DNA of 43,987 nucleotides, taken from positions 1-43,987 of IMG/VR virus record IMGVR_UViG_3300036781_000043. One strand, given 5' to 3'. Positions 13,584 to 21,640 of the stretch are shown in pieces. The notes beneath the pieces were generated by a model that was given only the letters and a program-made list of their open reading frames with translations, did not search any database and was not told the origin of the DNA. Numbering within the stretch: position 1 is the stretch's first letter; every line of letters starts with the position of its first letter. Made by a program: the position numbers and the translations under genes. The DNA is from a virus.

Positions 13584-13808
13584 TTGAACACCCCTGAAGC
13601 CAATCGCGGCCACGTCATCGAAATGACGGGCAGCGCTCAAACTCAATATCTGTCCGAGAAAATAGGGCGAAACTTCGGCTCGCCGTACGGCGGATGGACG
13701 ACGGACATTAATGAAGCAACCGTCTATGAGACGGCTGAGCAGGCGTGTGCGCTGTTCGAGAAGCCGCTTGCTGGTGTGGCGCCGTTCTGCAAGGTGGTGC
13801 CGAAATGA
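13584..13808 (+). CDS. Hypothetical protein (74 aa)
   Basis: The TTG at 13584 follows AGGAGAGC at good spacing. The pattern TQYLSEKIGRNFGSPYGGW, then EATVYETAEQACALFE, is a small alpha/beta unit. It overlaps the next gene by ATGA. No family is recognised. Confidence 0.45.
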   Translation: MNTPEANRGHVIEMTGSAQTQYLSEKIGRNFGSPYGGWTTDINEATVYETAEQACALFEKPLAGVAPFCKVVPK

Positions 13809-13981
13809 AAGTCTATGTCGGCGAAGTGACGGTGACGATCCCGTTTGCGGCTCTTTCTAAAAAAGACGTTGAGACTATCCACCAGCATTACATTGATCTG
13901 CTCAGGTCAAATCATCTAACTCCTGAATCCAGTTCGGCAGTGGTTGAGGTGGTGTGCGATTACGAGGAGTTCAAATTATGA
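13805..13981 (+). CDS. Hypothetical protein (58 aa)
   Basis: ATG at 13805 overlaps the previous stop. The protein has strand-like VYVGEVTVTIPF, a central helix (SKKDVETIHQHYIDLL) and a strand (SAVVEVVCDY). It ends in an ATGA overlap with the glycosyltransferase gene, so expression is probably coupled. Function unknown. Confidence 0.5.
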   Translation: MKVYVGEVTVTIPFAALSKKDVETIHQHYIDLLRSNHLTPESSSAVVEVVCDYEEFKL

Positions 13982-14649
13982 TCAAAGTAGCCATCTGCAT
14001 TCCTTCTGGCGACATGATCCACGCTGATATGGCCATGGCACTCGCTGCTCTGTGTATCGTCAGCACGGCCAAGAACGAAGGTCAGGAACCGATTGAACTG
14101 GCAATCCTGAACGTCAAGGCATCGCTCGTGGTCTACGGCCGCAGCGATCTGGTGCGCGAGGCGCAGCGGCTCGGCGTGGACTATGTGTTCTTCGTGGACT
14201 CGGATATCGTCCTTCACCCGCATGCGCTCCGGCATCTGATCGAGCGCAACGTGGATATCGTCGGCGCGACCTACATGCAGCGTAAGCCGCCGCATCGTTT
14301 GCTGGGTAACGGGCTGGACGGCAAGCCGCTCGGCGAGTCGGTAGCGAATCAGACTGTCGGCGGAAAGGACCTGTTCGAAGTCCAAGGTCTGCCGGCCGGT
14401 TGCCTGCTGATCAAGACCAGCGTATTTGACGCGATTGAGAAGCCCTACTTCGCCACGCCGGCGCATGTGAACGACGACCGCGCATGGTACGAGGGCGAGG
14501 ACTATTACTTCTGCAACGCCGCGCGAGCCGCAGGATTCAAGGTCTGGCTCGACTGGCCATTGTCGTTCGCGATCTCGCATCTGGGCCAGCAGGCTTTCAC
14601 GATCCCAGCCATGAAGATTGAGGAACCGGAGAGTTTAATTGTCCACTGA
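13978..14649 (+). CDS. Glycosyltransferase-A-like protein, family 2-like (223 aa)
   Basis: ATGA overlap and GGAG upstream set the start. The N-terminal strand KVAICIPSGDMIHADMA and the central YVFFVDSDIVLHPHAL with a D74-S75-D76 (DxD) motif are typical of a GT-A nucleotide-sugar-binding fold; VDIVGATYMQRKPPHR follows, and a later GEDYYFCNAARAAGF supplies acidic residues. Small GT-A proteins in head modules occur in other podophages. It could glycosylate a virion protein or DNA, or be a scaffold of the same fold. Acceptor and donor cannot be read from sequence. Confidence 0.65.
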   Translation: MIKVAICIPSGDMIHADMAMALAALCIVSTAKNEGQEPIELAILNVKASLVVYGRSDLVREAQRLGVDYVFFVDSDIVLHPHALRHLIERNVDIVGATYMQRKPPHRLLGNGLDGKPLGESVANQTVGGKDLFEVQGLPAGCLLIKTSVFDAIEKPYFATPAHVNDDRAWYEGEDYYFCNAARAAGFKVWLDWPLSFAISHLGQQAFTIPAMKIEEPESLIVH

Positions 14650-14965
14650 AGATGAAGTCGTCGATGCCGGCCGATACGACGCTGGCAATCCCGTTTCCGT
14701 CAAGGAAAAGGAAAAGCGCGCCAAGATTCATGCCGAACGAAAGCTCAATGGCCTGAAACAGATCATGTCCTCGTCTGACGGCCGCGCGTGGATGTGGGGA
14801 TATCTGTCGAGTTGCGGTCTGTTCGCGGTGGACTTCACGGGTCATGCCAACCGTGATGCTTTCTCAAGCGGCATGCGCAATGCAGGCATGCCGATATTCG
14901 CCGACATCCAGCGTTACTGCATGTCGGAATACCTACTGATGGTCAAAGAAAGTCAGGGAGCGTGA
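14639..14965 (+). CDS. Bbp19-like structural protein (108 aa)
   Basis: A TTG at 14639 is used, with CCGGAGAG before it. After a charged helix (KEKEKRAKIHAERKLNGL) comes a region of the kind seen in Bordetella phage BPP-1 Bbp19: GRAWMWGYLSSCGLFAVDF, then GHANRDAFSSGMRNAGM and a tyrosine-rich helix. This family sits between connector and capsid genes in BPP-1-like phages. The biochemical role is unknown. Confidence 0.65.
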   Translation: MSTEDEVVDAGRYDAGNPVSVKEKEKRAKIHAERKLNGLKQIMSSSDGRAWMWGYLSSCGLFAVDFTGHANRDAFSSGMRNAGMPIFADIQRYCMSEYLLMVKESQGA

Positions 14966-16665
14966 TGAACCTTAATCCTGTAGCCGGGGACGTGTACACG
15001 TACAACGGGCCGTCCAATCAGCCGACTTGGGAAGCACCGCAATCGAGTGGTGGATCAGGTTCGTCAGTGGTCACTGCGGTGTCGAGCTTTCCAGTTGGTG
15101 GATCAGATGATACGGTCCAGCTCCAGAATGCACTGACGTGGTTACAGGGTGCGGCGAACCGCGCTATCGCATTACAGGCGGGACAGATCTACACGATCTC
15201 ATCTGCCCTGACGCTGGCAGGCGCGTCGTTCTTCCGGATCATGGGGAATGGCGCGACCATCAAGGCGTCTGCTTCGATGCCAGTCCAGGCTGGATATCAG
15301 CTTCTCTACGTCACGACCTCGACGGATGGATCGGTGTCTGATTTAACGTTTGATGCAAACCGATCTGTTCGAACGCCAAATGCGAGCGTCACTGCTCAGA
15401 GCGTCTACATCTACACTGGATGTCAACGGCTGAAGTTCACGAATTGCAGTTCGAACAATGCAGTTGTCGATGGATGGTACATCGGATCGGCCACTCCGAC
15501 GGTTCTGGCATCGCTCCCGACCGATATCGTTATGTCATTCTGCGGCGCGCAGAATGCGTTCCGTAATAATGTATCAGTGATCAACTCTGTGCGCTTCCGG
15601 GATTACTACGGAGTTTACACGGGCGCCAATGGTGCTCTCCCGATGAACGGGATCGACGTTGAGCCGAATAGCAGTTCAGACCAAGGGAATCAGGACGCTC
15701 GATTCTACGGCACGCGCTGCGATGGCAACTCTGGCTACGGCATCCAGATTGTGAACCCTAACAGCAACGCGCGATTGTTCGATGTCTCGATGAGTTCGAA
15801 CCTGCTCGGTGCTGTCGGCGGTTCGTGGGGCTTTCTGCAAATCGAAGGGATCACGGTCGAAGGATATATCGGCGGCGTTTCAAACGGCATAATCAACTGC
15901 GCGGGCGGTACAGGCGAGACGCATATTCGTCGTGTTCTCGGCCGAAATAACAATACCGCTTCAGATGCCCTGCCGTTGATCTACGTGAATGGCACGAACA
16001 CGGGACCGGTCACGATAACCGATGTGCAGGCCTACTCAAGCACTTGCGCTGTATTGAATGCCCTTGCTGCTGTCCAGGTTAACGGGATTGCGGTAACTGG
16101 AGCAAATTCTGAATACGTTTTCATTCTGCAAGGCTCGGCGGCGGGATCATCAATCCGCAATGTTTCGGCTGTAGGTGTTGTCGCAATCGGCTACATCAGC
16201 TGTGCGGACGTGACGGTCGAAGGCGTGACAAACCTGAATCCGACTGGCACAGAGATCCAGCTTTACTATGCCAACGGCGCAACGGACGGCTCGCTGCGGA
16301 ACTTCGAAGTCACCCAGCAGACGGCTATCCCGGCCGGGCAGATTGGCGTCCGCTTCAACTCGGCGCCTGCTTTCGTCGACAATATCGTCGGCAAGTGCGA
16401 CGGCACCGCGTGGACGGCGGCGCAGCTGTGCGTTTTCCAAGGTGGAACAGTCGGATCGTTCATCGGCAACGTGTCTACCAATCCTCGCGTGCTTCAGACG
16501 TACACAGTCGCAACCCTTCCTGCGTCGCCCGCCGCCGGCTCGACGGCCTACGCATCGAACGGCCGAAAGGTTGGTGAAGGCGCAGGCAGTGGGACGGGCG
16601 TCCCGGTTTATTTCAGCAATGGTTCATGGCGCGTAAGCAGCACTGACGTGGCTGTCACTTCGTAA
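14965..16665 (+). CDS. Beta-helix (pectate-lyase-like) virion protein (566 aa)
   Basis: ATG 14965 is preferred to GTG 14962 because AGGGAG is better spaced. The N-terminus (VAGDVYTYNGPSNQPTW) is a short attachment-like segment. From about residue 35 the pattern (DDTVQLQNALTWLQG, then YTISSALTLAGASFFRIMG) opens a right-handed parallel beta-helix, with many N- and D-rich turns to about residue 500. The C-terminus (TLPASPAAGSTAYASNG) is a small domain common in phage tail proteins. It looks like a tailspike or capsid fibre, yet its gene lies inside the head cluster, before the scaffold. A substrate-binding or depolymerase role is possible. Confidence 0.65.
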   Translation: MNLNPVAGDVYTYNGPSNQPTWEAPQSSGGSGSSVVTAVSSFPVGGSDDTVQLQNALTWLQGAANRAIALQAGQIYTISSALTLAGASFFRIMGNGATIKASASMPVQAGYQLLYVTTSTDGSVSDLTFDANRSVRTPNASVTAQSVYIYTGCQRLKFTNCSSNNAVVDGWYIGSATPTVLASLPTDIVMSFCGAQNAFRNNVSVINSVRFRDYYGVYTGANGALPMNGIDVEPNSSSDQGNQDARFYGTRCDGNSGYGIQIVNPNSNARLFDVSMSSNLLGAVGGSWGFLQIEGITVEGYIGGVSNGIINCAGGTGETHIRRVLGRNNNTASDALPLIYVNGTNTGPVTITDVQAYSSTCAVLNALAAVQVNGIAVTGANSEYVFILQGSAAGSSIRNVSAVGVVAIGYISCADVTVEGVTNLNPTGTEIQLYYANGATDGSLRNFEVTQQTAIPAGQIGVRFNSAPAFVDNIVGKCDGTAWTAAQLCVFQGGTVGSFIGNVSTNPRVLQTYTVATLPASPAAGSTAYASNGRKVGEGAGSGTGVPVYFSNGSWRVSSTDVAVTS

Positions 16666-16674
16666 GGAAAAGAA

Positions 16675-17394
16675 ATGTTCAACCGACTCATGCGCCGTTG
16701 GGCGCTACTCGAAGGTGAAAGCGGCGATGCGCCGGCTGGCGGTGCTACTGCTGCGGCACCTGCCGTTGCTGCGGCTCCTGCGGCGCCCACACCTGCGCCG
16801 GACCCTGGTCTCACACCACCCGAAAGCCTGCTCAACGATCCTGTCGAGCCCAAACTCGAAGAACCGAAGCCAGGCGACAAGCCTGCTGAACCGGAAGTGC
16901 CGATTGAGTATCAGGCGTTCACTCTTCCAGAAGGCGTGGAACTGAATGCCGAGAAGCTGGGCGAGTTCACGAAAATTGCCGCAGACGCAAAGCTTCCGCA
17001 GGAAGTTGCGCAAAAGATCGTGGACCTATATAGTTCGGAACTGAAAACCCTCTCCGAAGCGCCAATGCGCGCCTGGACAGAATTGCAGACGAAGTGGCGG
17101 GATGAAACGAAGAACGACCCCGAGATCGGTGGAGCGAACTTCGACAAGAACTTGGCCATGACGAAAGCAGGGTTGAAGAACCTGCTCGGAGAAGGAGCAG
17201 ACAAGTTTTTCGAGGCGCTCAATGTTACGGGCGCTGGCAACAACCCGGAGATTATCCGAGGACTTTTCAAGGCGGCCCAATCCCACGCTCCCGCCAGTCC
17301 AGTTGCAGGTAGACCCGCGTCAGGCGGCGGTAAGTCCGCAGGCTCGACGCTCTACCCGACTATGAATGGACTCGGGAACGGGCACGAAGGCTAA
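16675..17394 (+). CDS. Head scaffolding protein (239 aa)
   Basis: It lies directly upstream of the major capsid gene, with AAGGAAAAG before the ATG. Residues 20-75 are a Pro/Ala/Glu-rich flexible arm. Residues 80-190 are helical and charged (FTLPEGVELNAEKLGEF, then KIAADAKLPQEVAQKIVDLY), and a region ending GNNPEIIRGLFKAA is usual in podophage scaffolds. It ends with a Gly/Ser-rich linker and STLYPTMNGLG, an ending shared with two or three small proteins of this genome. It guides prohead assembly and leaves before packaging. Confidence 0.75.
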   Translation: MFNRLMRRWALLEGESGDAPAGGATAAAPAVAAAPAAPTPAPDPGLTPPESLLNDPVEPKLEEPKPGDKPAEPEVPIEYQAFTLPEGVELNAEKLGEFTKIAADAKLPQEVAQKIVDLYSSELKTLSEAPMRAWTELQTKWRDETKNDPEIGGANFDKNLAMTKAGLKNLLGEGADKFFEALNVTGAGNNPEIIRGLFKAAQSHAPASPVAGRPASGGGKSAGSTLYPTMNGLGNGHEG

Positions 17395-17411
17395 CTTAAA
17401 AGGACTCGATC

Positions 17412-18458
17412 ATGGCAATCCTCGGCGGCACCGCGCTCACTTACGCGGACTGGGCGAAGCGGATTGATGACGATGGCAAGGTTGCCACCATCATCAACCT
17501 GCTCTCGCAGACAAACGAAATCCTCGACGACATGCTGGTTGTCGAAGGCAATCTCCCGACTGGTCACAAGACGACTGTTCGCACGGGTCTCCCGTCCGCG
17601 ACGTGGCGTCTGCTGAACTACGGCGTTATCAAGACGAAGTCCACGACTGCACAGGTCACGGACAACTGCGGCATGCTGGAAGCGTACAGCGAAATCGATA
17701 AGGATCTCGCTGACCTGAACGGTAACACCGCTGAGTTTCGTCTGTCGGAAGACATGGCCTTCCTCGAAGGCATGAACCAGCAAATGGCTGCGACGCTGTT
17801 TTACGGCAATGTGGCCGTGAATCCGGAGCGCTTTACCGGTCTGGCTCCGCGCTACAACTCAGTGACGATTGCAACGGCTCAAACCGCTGCGAATGTAATC
17901 GATGCTGGCGGCACGCTGTCAACCAACACATCCATCTGGATCGTGACATGGGGTCCGAATACGGCTCATGGTATCTTCCCGAAAGGAAAGATCTCTGGCC
18001 TGCAACATCGTGACCTCGGCGAATGGCCGCTTCAGGATGCCAACAACAACCTGTATCAGGGCTACCGTACTCACTTCAAGTGGGACATGGGCCTGACGGT
18101 TCGCGACTGGCGTTACATCGTCCGCATCGCGAATATCGATGTGGCGCTGCTGTCGGGCGGAACGGCTGCGAACCTGATCAACGGTCTGATCCGCGGCGTT
18201 CACCGTCTGCCGACTGCTCCGGTTCGTGTCTCGACAGAACAGAAGTCGGATGCGCCGGACGGTGCAATGATGCAAATGGGTCGCCTCGCGATCTACTGCA
18301 ATCGTGCGATCCGCACGTATCTGGACATTCAGGCGGTGAACAAGACCAACGTGCTGCTTCAGCTTGAGCAGTGGGAAGGTAAGGCGATCACGACCTTCCG
18401 TGGGATTCCGATCCGCACGGTTGACGCGATCCTGTCCACCGAATCGCGTCTCGTCTAA
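17412..18458 (+). CDS. Major capsid protein (348 aa)
   Basis: AAAGGACTCG lies before the ATG. The sequence matches the BPP-1-like capsid family: an N-arm (LTYADWAKRIDDDGKVATII), LLSQTNEILDDMLVVEGNLP, a SYSEIDKDLADLNGN-like spine region and a C-terminal YLDIQAVNKTNVLLQLEQWEGK. This family has an HK97-type fold (in BPP-1 with altered topology). No cleaved propeptide is evident. It follows scaffold and precedes the cement protein, the normal order in this group. It is the main shell subunit. Confidence 0.88.
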   Translation: MAILGGTALTYADWAKRIDDDGKVATIINLLSQTNEILDDMLVVEGNLPTGHKTTVRTGLPSATWRLLNYGVIKTKSTTAQVTDNCGMLEAYSEIDKDLADLNGNTAEFRLSEDMAFLEGMNQQMAATLFYGNVAVNPERFTGLAPRYNSVTIATAQTAANVIDAGGTLSTNTSIWIVTWGPNTAHGIFPKGKISGLQHRDLGEWPLQDANNNLYQGYRTHFKWDMGLTVRDWRYIVRIANIDVALLSGGTAANLINGLIRGVHRLPTAPVRVSTEQKSDAPDGAMMQMGRLAIYCNRAIRTYLDIQAVNKTNVLLQLEQWEGKAITTFRGIPIRTVDAILSTESRLV

Positions 18459-18467
18459 GGAACTGAA

Positions 18468-18950
18468 ATGATCATCGATCAATTCCTGGTATTTGACCAG
18501 GGTACTTACAGCACCGTAACGGGCATGTCGGGTATCGCCCAATTCGCATCGGGCGCGACCACGACCAGCACGAACACGATTGACCTGCTTAATGCACGGG
18601 ATATCGGTGACGGCTCGGTCAACGATCAGGCTGATTTGACGGTTGAATGGTTGATCACGACCGCCTACACAGGCGGCACGTCGGTCAACTTCCAGATTCA
18701 AGGCTCGACGGACAACACGACCTACGTGACGTACTCGGAAACGGGTGCCATCGCGATAGCCAGTCTTGCTGTCGGTGCCGTTGTGAAACTGAAAATGCCG
18801 ATGGTTAATCCTGATAGCGGACCGTTCCCACGCTATCTGCGCCTTGCCTACGTGAACGCTGGGGCGAACACAGCAGGCTCGGTCATCGCATGGCTTGGCT
18901 CTGTTGACGGTAAGGGCTACTACCCTCCGGGCGTGGTAGTTAACAACTAA
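18468..18950 (+). CDS. Bbp16-like capsid cement protein (160 aa)
   Basis: The start has AAGGAACTGAA before it. The sequence begins MIIDQFLVFDQGTYSTVTG and continues as beta strands (ADLTVEWLITTAYTGGTSVN, then RYLRLAYVNAG), ending in YYPPGVVVNN. This is the pattern of BPP-1 Bbp16, whose jellyroll dimers clamp neighbouring capsid subunits. The position right after the major capsid gene agrees. A terminator follows at 18967-18992, so this gene closes the capsid transcript. Confidence 0.75.
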   Translation: MIIDQFLVFDQGTYSTVTGMSGIAQFASGATTTSTNTIDLLNARDIGDGSVNDQADLTVEWLITTAYTGGTSVNFQIQGSTDNTTYVTYSETGAIAIASLAVGAVVKLKMPMVNPDSGPFPRYLRLAYVNAGANTAGSVIAWLGSVDGKGYYPPGVVVNN

Positions 18951-18966
18951 GGCTTCTTCAGGGTTT

Positions 18967-18992
18967 GGCCCGGCTTCGGCCGGGTCCTTTTT
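18967..18992 (+). terminator. Rho-independent terminator after capsid genes
   Basis: GGCCCGGC (18967-18974), TTCG loop and GCCGGGTC pair over eight positions including one G-U; CTTTTT follows (18987-18992). It is the only clear intrinsic terminator in the rightward unit. It lies in the 59-base gap after the cement gene and probably raises capsid mRNA relative to downstream genes by partial termination. Confidence 0.85.
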
Positions 18993-19009
18993 GATCACCG
19001 GAGAATCAC

Positions 19010-19315
19010 GTGGCAAACGAAAAAATCGGCGGTGAGATTCCGCGCTATCGCCTGACAGAACCCGCCTATATTGAAGATACGTATTACGATCCTGAAAGCA
19101 AAGACTCGCGCTTCCACGAGGTGAACTATTCGGGTATCCCTGGCCACCACATGGAACCAGTGAACGAAGCTGCCAAAGCCATGAAGCTGAAGCATCCTCA
19201 CAAATATCACGATCCCATCGTCGCCATGACCAACGTCACGGCACAGTCCATTGGTGCTGCTGAAAATGAGCTCGCTGCATCGATTGCGCAGGCTATCGTA
19301 AAATCTCGTGTGTAA
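19010..19315 (+). CDS. Small structural-region protein (101 aa)
   Basis: The GTG at 19010 follows CCGGAGAATCAC. The sequence is polar with EIPRYRLTEPAYIEDTYYDP and GIPGHHMEPVNEAAKAM, reads as an extended binding protein and ends in a helix (ELAASIAQAIV). Proteins of this kind occur after capsid genes in BPP-1-like phages. Function unknown. Confidence 0.55.
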   Translation: MANEKIGGEIPRYRLTEPAYIEDTYYDPESKDSRFHEVNYSGIPGHHMEPVNEAAKAMKLKHPHKYHDPIVAMTNVTAQSIGAAENELAASIAQAIVKSRV

Positions 19316-19324
19316 GGAGTAAAG

Positions 19325-19621
19325 ATGGCTCCCGATATCGTTGCCGAATCAGTCGGCTACAAAGTCGTTGCAGCTAGCGGCAACGTATCGCCGAAGTCTG
19401 CGGCTCTCCTCGGCATTTTTGTGGCCGCTGCATCAGGCACGCCGACGATCACGATCTATGACGATGCGGCCACTGGTACGACTGTTCCACTGGTCCCGGT
19501 TTTCACACCTGTTCCATCAACGTGGTACAAACTTCCGTTCCGAACCCTCAATGGAATCAATGTCGTTATTGGGGGAACCGTGCAATGCACCGTTGCATAT
19601 CAGGTCGAAACCCTAAAGTGA
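19325..19621 (+). CDS. Small beta-rich structural protein (98 aa)
   Basis: AAGGAGTAAAG precedes the ATG. The protein shows alternating strands (YKVVAASGNVSPKSAALLGI, then TITIYDDAATGTTVPLVPVF), a pattern common in small phage decoration proteins. It sits between capsid and tail genes. No specific homologue is recognised. Confidence 0.55.
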   Translation: MAPDIVAESVGYKVVAASGNVSPKSAALLGIFVAAASGTPTITIYDDAATGTTVPLVPVFTPVPSTWYKLPFRTLNGINVVIGGTVQCTVAYQVETLK

Positions 19622-19628
19622 GTCATAA

Positions 19629-20504
19629 ATGAAAAGGATTTTCCTGCTGCTGTTGGCACTTGTGGCGCTTACAGCGCAGGCAGGTCCTGCCTTTAACTCG
19701 GTTACGGCCGGTGACACGATCACCGTCAACCAGAACGGATATGGGGTTCAGTACCCAGTCAAGACGTTATTCGGAACCAGCGGTGCGGCGGTCACTGGAA
19801 CGCCTATCGATAACACAACCTCGTCGGCGACGAATCAGTTTGTCAATACGCAGATCATCCGCTTCTCGGCCAATGTCCCGCTGGCTGTCGTGGGAGGGAC
19901 GTATAACCAGGGTGCTGTCGGAAGTGGCGTAAATTTCGTAATTTTCTCCTCTGCTGGTGTAGTTAGCAGTGTCGTTTCCATCATAGGCGGCGGTACAGGC
20001 TATCAGGTCGGCGACATGCTGCTGGTGCAGGGCGGGAATTATGATGCGCGGGTCAGGGTTACCAATGTGGTTGGTGGTGTCGTCCAGTCCGGCGGCCTTC
20101 AGGTTCTATATGGTGGAACAGGATATTCGACGGGTGCAACCGTCCAAACCATGGACGTTCCTCCGGGTCAGAGAACCATTGTTCTGAACGGAACATTGAC
20201 CAGCAATCTCACTTACATCCTGTCGAGCGGGACGTTTAATAATGCGTCGCGACGGCCAGTATTCATCAACAACACAACTGGTGCATTTACCGTCACAGTG
20301 AAGATCAGCAATGGCTCCGGCGGATCGACCGGGACTGGCGTGGTCCTCCCGCAAGGCACCAGTAATTCCTCATCTATTGAACTCATGACCGACGGGTCTA
20401 CGGATGTTTGGCCATCCATTAATGCATTCCCGTCGGGCGTCACTTGTTCGGGCGCGCCTACCGCCAGCTTCGCGAGTAAGCTCGGCGTCGTCACTCACTG
20501 CTGA
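19629..20504 (+). CDS. Secreted fibre-like protein with Sec signal peptide (291 aa)
   Basis: The N-terminus is a classical signal peptide (MKRIFLLLLALVALTAQA, cleavage after AQA). The mature part is beta-rich with many Gly, Thr, Val and Asn. Two copies of a GGTGY-based module appear (VVSIIGGGTGYQVGDMLLVQ and GGLQVLYGGTGYSTGATVQ), like a module also seen in the tail nozzle of this phage. A late segment (RPVFINNTTGAFTVTVKISN) is common in tail proteins. A virion protein should not need export, so it may act in the periplasm or outer membrane. A similar leader opens the protein at 36738. Confidence 0.6.
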   Translation: MKRIFLLLLALVALTAQAGPAFNSVTAGDTITVNQNGYGVQYPVKTLFGTSGAAVTGTPIDNTTSSATNQFVNTQIIRFSANVPLAVVGGTYNQGAVGSGVNFVIFSSAGVVSSVVSIIGGGTGYQVGDMLLVQGGNYDARVRVTNVVGGVVQSGGLQVLYGGTGYSTGATVQTMDVPPGQRTIVLNGTLTSNLTYILSSGTFNNASRRPVFINNTTGAFTVTVKISNGSGGSTGTGVVLPQGTSNSSSIELMTDGSTDVWPSINAFPSGVTCSGAPTASFASKLGVVTHC

Positions 20505-20511
20505 GGATAAA

Positions 20512-20889
20512 ATGGCATACGATATTGTTGACATGGCGCGGGACAGTGATTTCCTTTATCCCGACTGCGCGCCGAATCCATACCCGTACGGTCTACGGAT
20601 CACTCTGACGAAGCAGGATTTGATTAAGCTCGGCGTAGATGAAATGCCAGAATGCGGCGATGAAGTTGCGTTCTACGTCTGTGGTTGCGTCATCAGCACG
20701 GAAGAACGTCAGGACGAATACGGCGAGACCGGCTGTGTTGGCGTGCAGATCAAGTGCATGTCTATCGAGGAGCCGCCCGCTGTGGAAAAGGAAGAACGCG
20801 CCGACGCGATCAAGGGTGGATTCAAGGACGTGGCCGAGAACATGAGCATGAAGGTCGCGGCCAAGACGCTGTACAAGAACCAGGAGTAA
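20512..20889 (+). CDS. Capsid staple-like protein (125 aa)
   Basis: ATG at 20512 has GAGGATAA upstream. The core PYPYGLRITLTKQDLIKLG followed by MPECGDEVAFYVCGCV matches the pattern of proteins annotated as phage capsid staple proteins. The C-terminus is a helix ending KVAAKTLYKNQE, almost the same ending as the 79-aa protein at 13335. It probably associates with the head shell. The name rests on pattern memory, not a search. Confidence 0.55.
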   Translation: MAYDIVDMARDSDFLYPDCAPNPYPYGLRITLTKQDLIKLGVDEMPECGDEVAFYVCGCVISTEERQDEYGETGCVGVQIKCMSIEEPPAVEKEERADAIKGGFKDVAENMSMKVAAKTLYKNQE

Positions 20890-20892
20890 GCC

Positions 20893-21639
20893 ATGCCGTC
20901 CTCACAGATCCAGATCGCGAACATGGCACTGGATGTCATCGGCACGCGCTCCAGTATCCAGAGCCTTTCAGAAGGCAGCAATGAAGCGAACGCCATCGCC
21001 CGGCATTATGACAATGCTGTCGATGCGATGCTCCGCGCCTGCCATTGGAATTTTGCCCGCAAGCAGGTCCCGTTGTCCCTGCTGCAAGATGGTCCGAACG
21101 GCGGAACAGTCCCGGCGCCATGGCTCTACGAGTACGCATACCCGAGCGATTGTGTGCTGCTTCGCCAGATCATGCCGATGATCCAGACTCAGGAGATTCA
21201 ACCTTCCATCGGCGCGACATCGGCGGCTGGTGTGGTGGCCTACGGAAATGCAGTGCGATTTATCACCGGCACGGATCTCGACATCAACGGGAATCCGATT
21301 GAAGTCATCCTGACGAACCAGCCTCAAGCCATTGCGATCTACACGTTCCGCAATTCCAATACGGCGATGTGGGATCCGTTGTTCGTGCAAGGCTTCGCCG
21401 CCTACCTCGGCGCGCGCGTGTGCATGACATTGACCGGCGACAAGGGAACGCAGCAGCTCGCGCTCCGCGAGGCCCAGCAGTTCGCCGTTGATGCTCAACG
21501 GATGAATGGGAACGAAGGGTTGACGGTCATAGATTTCGTACCTGACTGGATGCGTGTTCGTGGCTACGCAAGCGATTGGGCATGGCCGGACGGCGGGTTC
21601 TTCACGTACGGTCCCCAAGCTCTAAGCCTGGTTGGGTGA
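20893..21639 (+). CDS. Tail tubular protein A-like head-tail adaptor (248 aa)
   Basis: The protein opens SQIQIANMALDVIGTRSSIQ with SEGSNEANAIARHYDNAVDAMLR and HWNFARKQVPL, the usual beginning of podophage adaptors (T7 gp11 / P22 gp4-like). Residues 80-100 hold WLYEYAYPSDCVLLRQI, also typical. Late residues (FAAYLGARVCMTLTGDKG) complete the helical bundle. It forms the ring between connector and nozzle. It lies directly before the nozzle gene. Confidence 0.8.
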   Translation: MPSSQIQIANMALDVIGTRSSIQSLSEGSNEANAIARHYDNAVDAMLRACHWNFARKQVPLSLLQDGPNGGTVPAPWLYEYAYPSDCVLLRQIMPMIQTQEIQPSIGATSAAGVVAYGNAVRFITGTDLDINGNPIEVILTNQPQAIAIYTFRNSNTAMWDPLFVQGFAAYLGARVCMTLTGDKGTQQLALREAQQFAVDAQRMNGNEGLTVIDFVPDWMRVRGYASDWAWPDGGFFTYGPQALSLVG

Positions 21640-21640
21640 T

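Noticed and set aside
17919-19016. Leftward ORF of 365 codons opposite capsid and cement genes
   Set aside because: It has shadow composition, crosses the terminator and conflicts with two well-supported genes.
14962-20504. Diversity-generating retroelement as in BPP-1
   Set aside because: No reverse transcriptase gene and no template/variable repeat pair were seen, despite the BPP-1-like structural genes.
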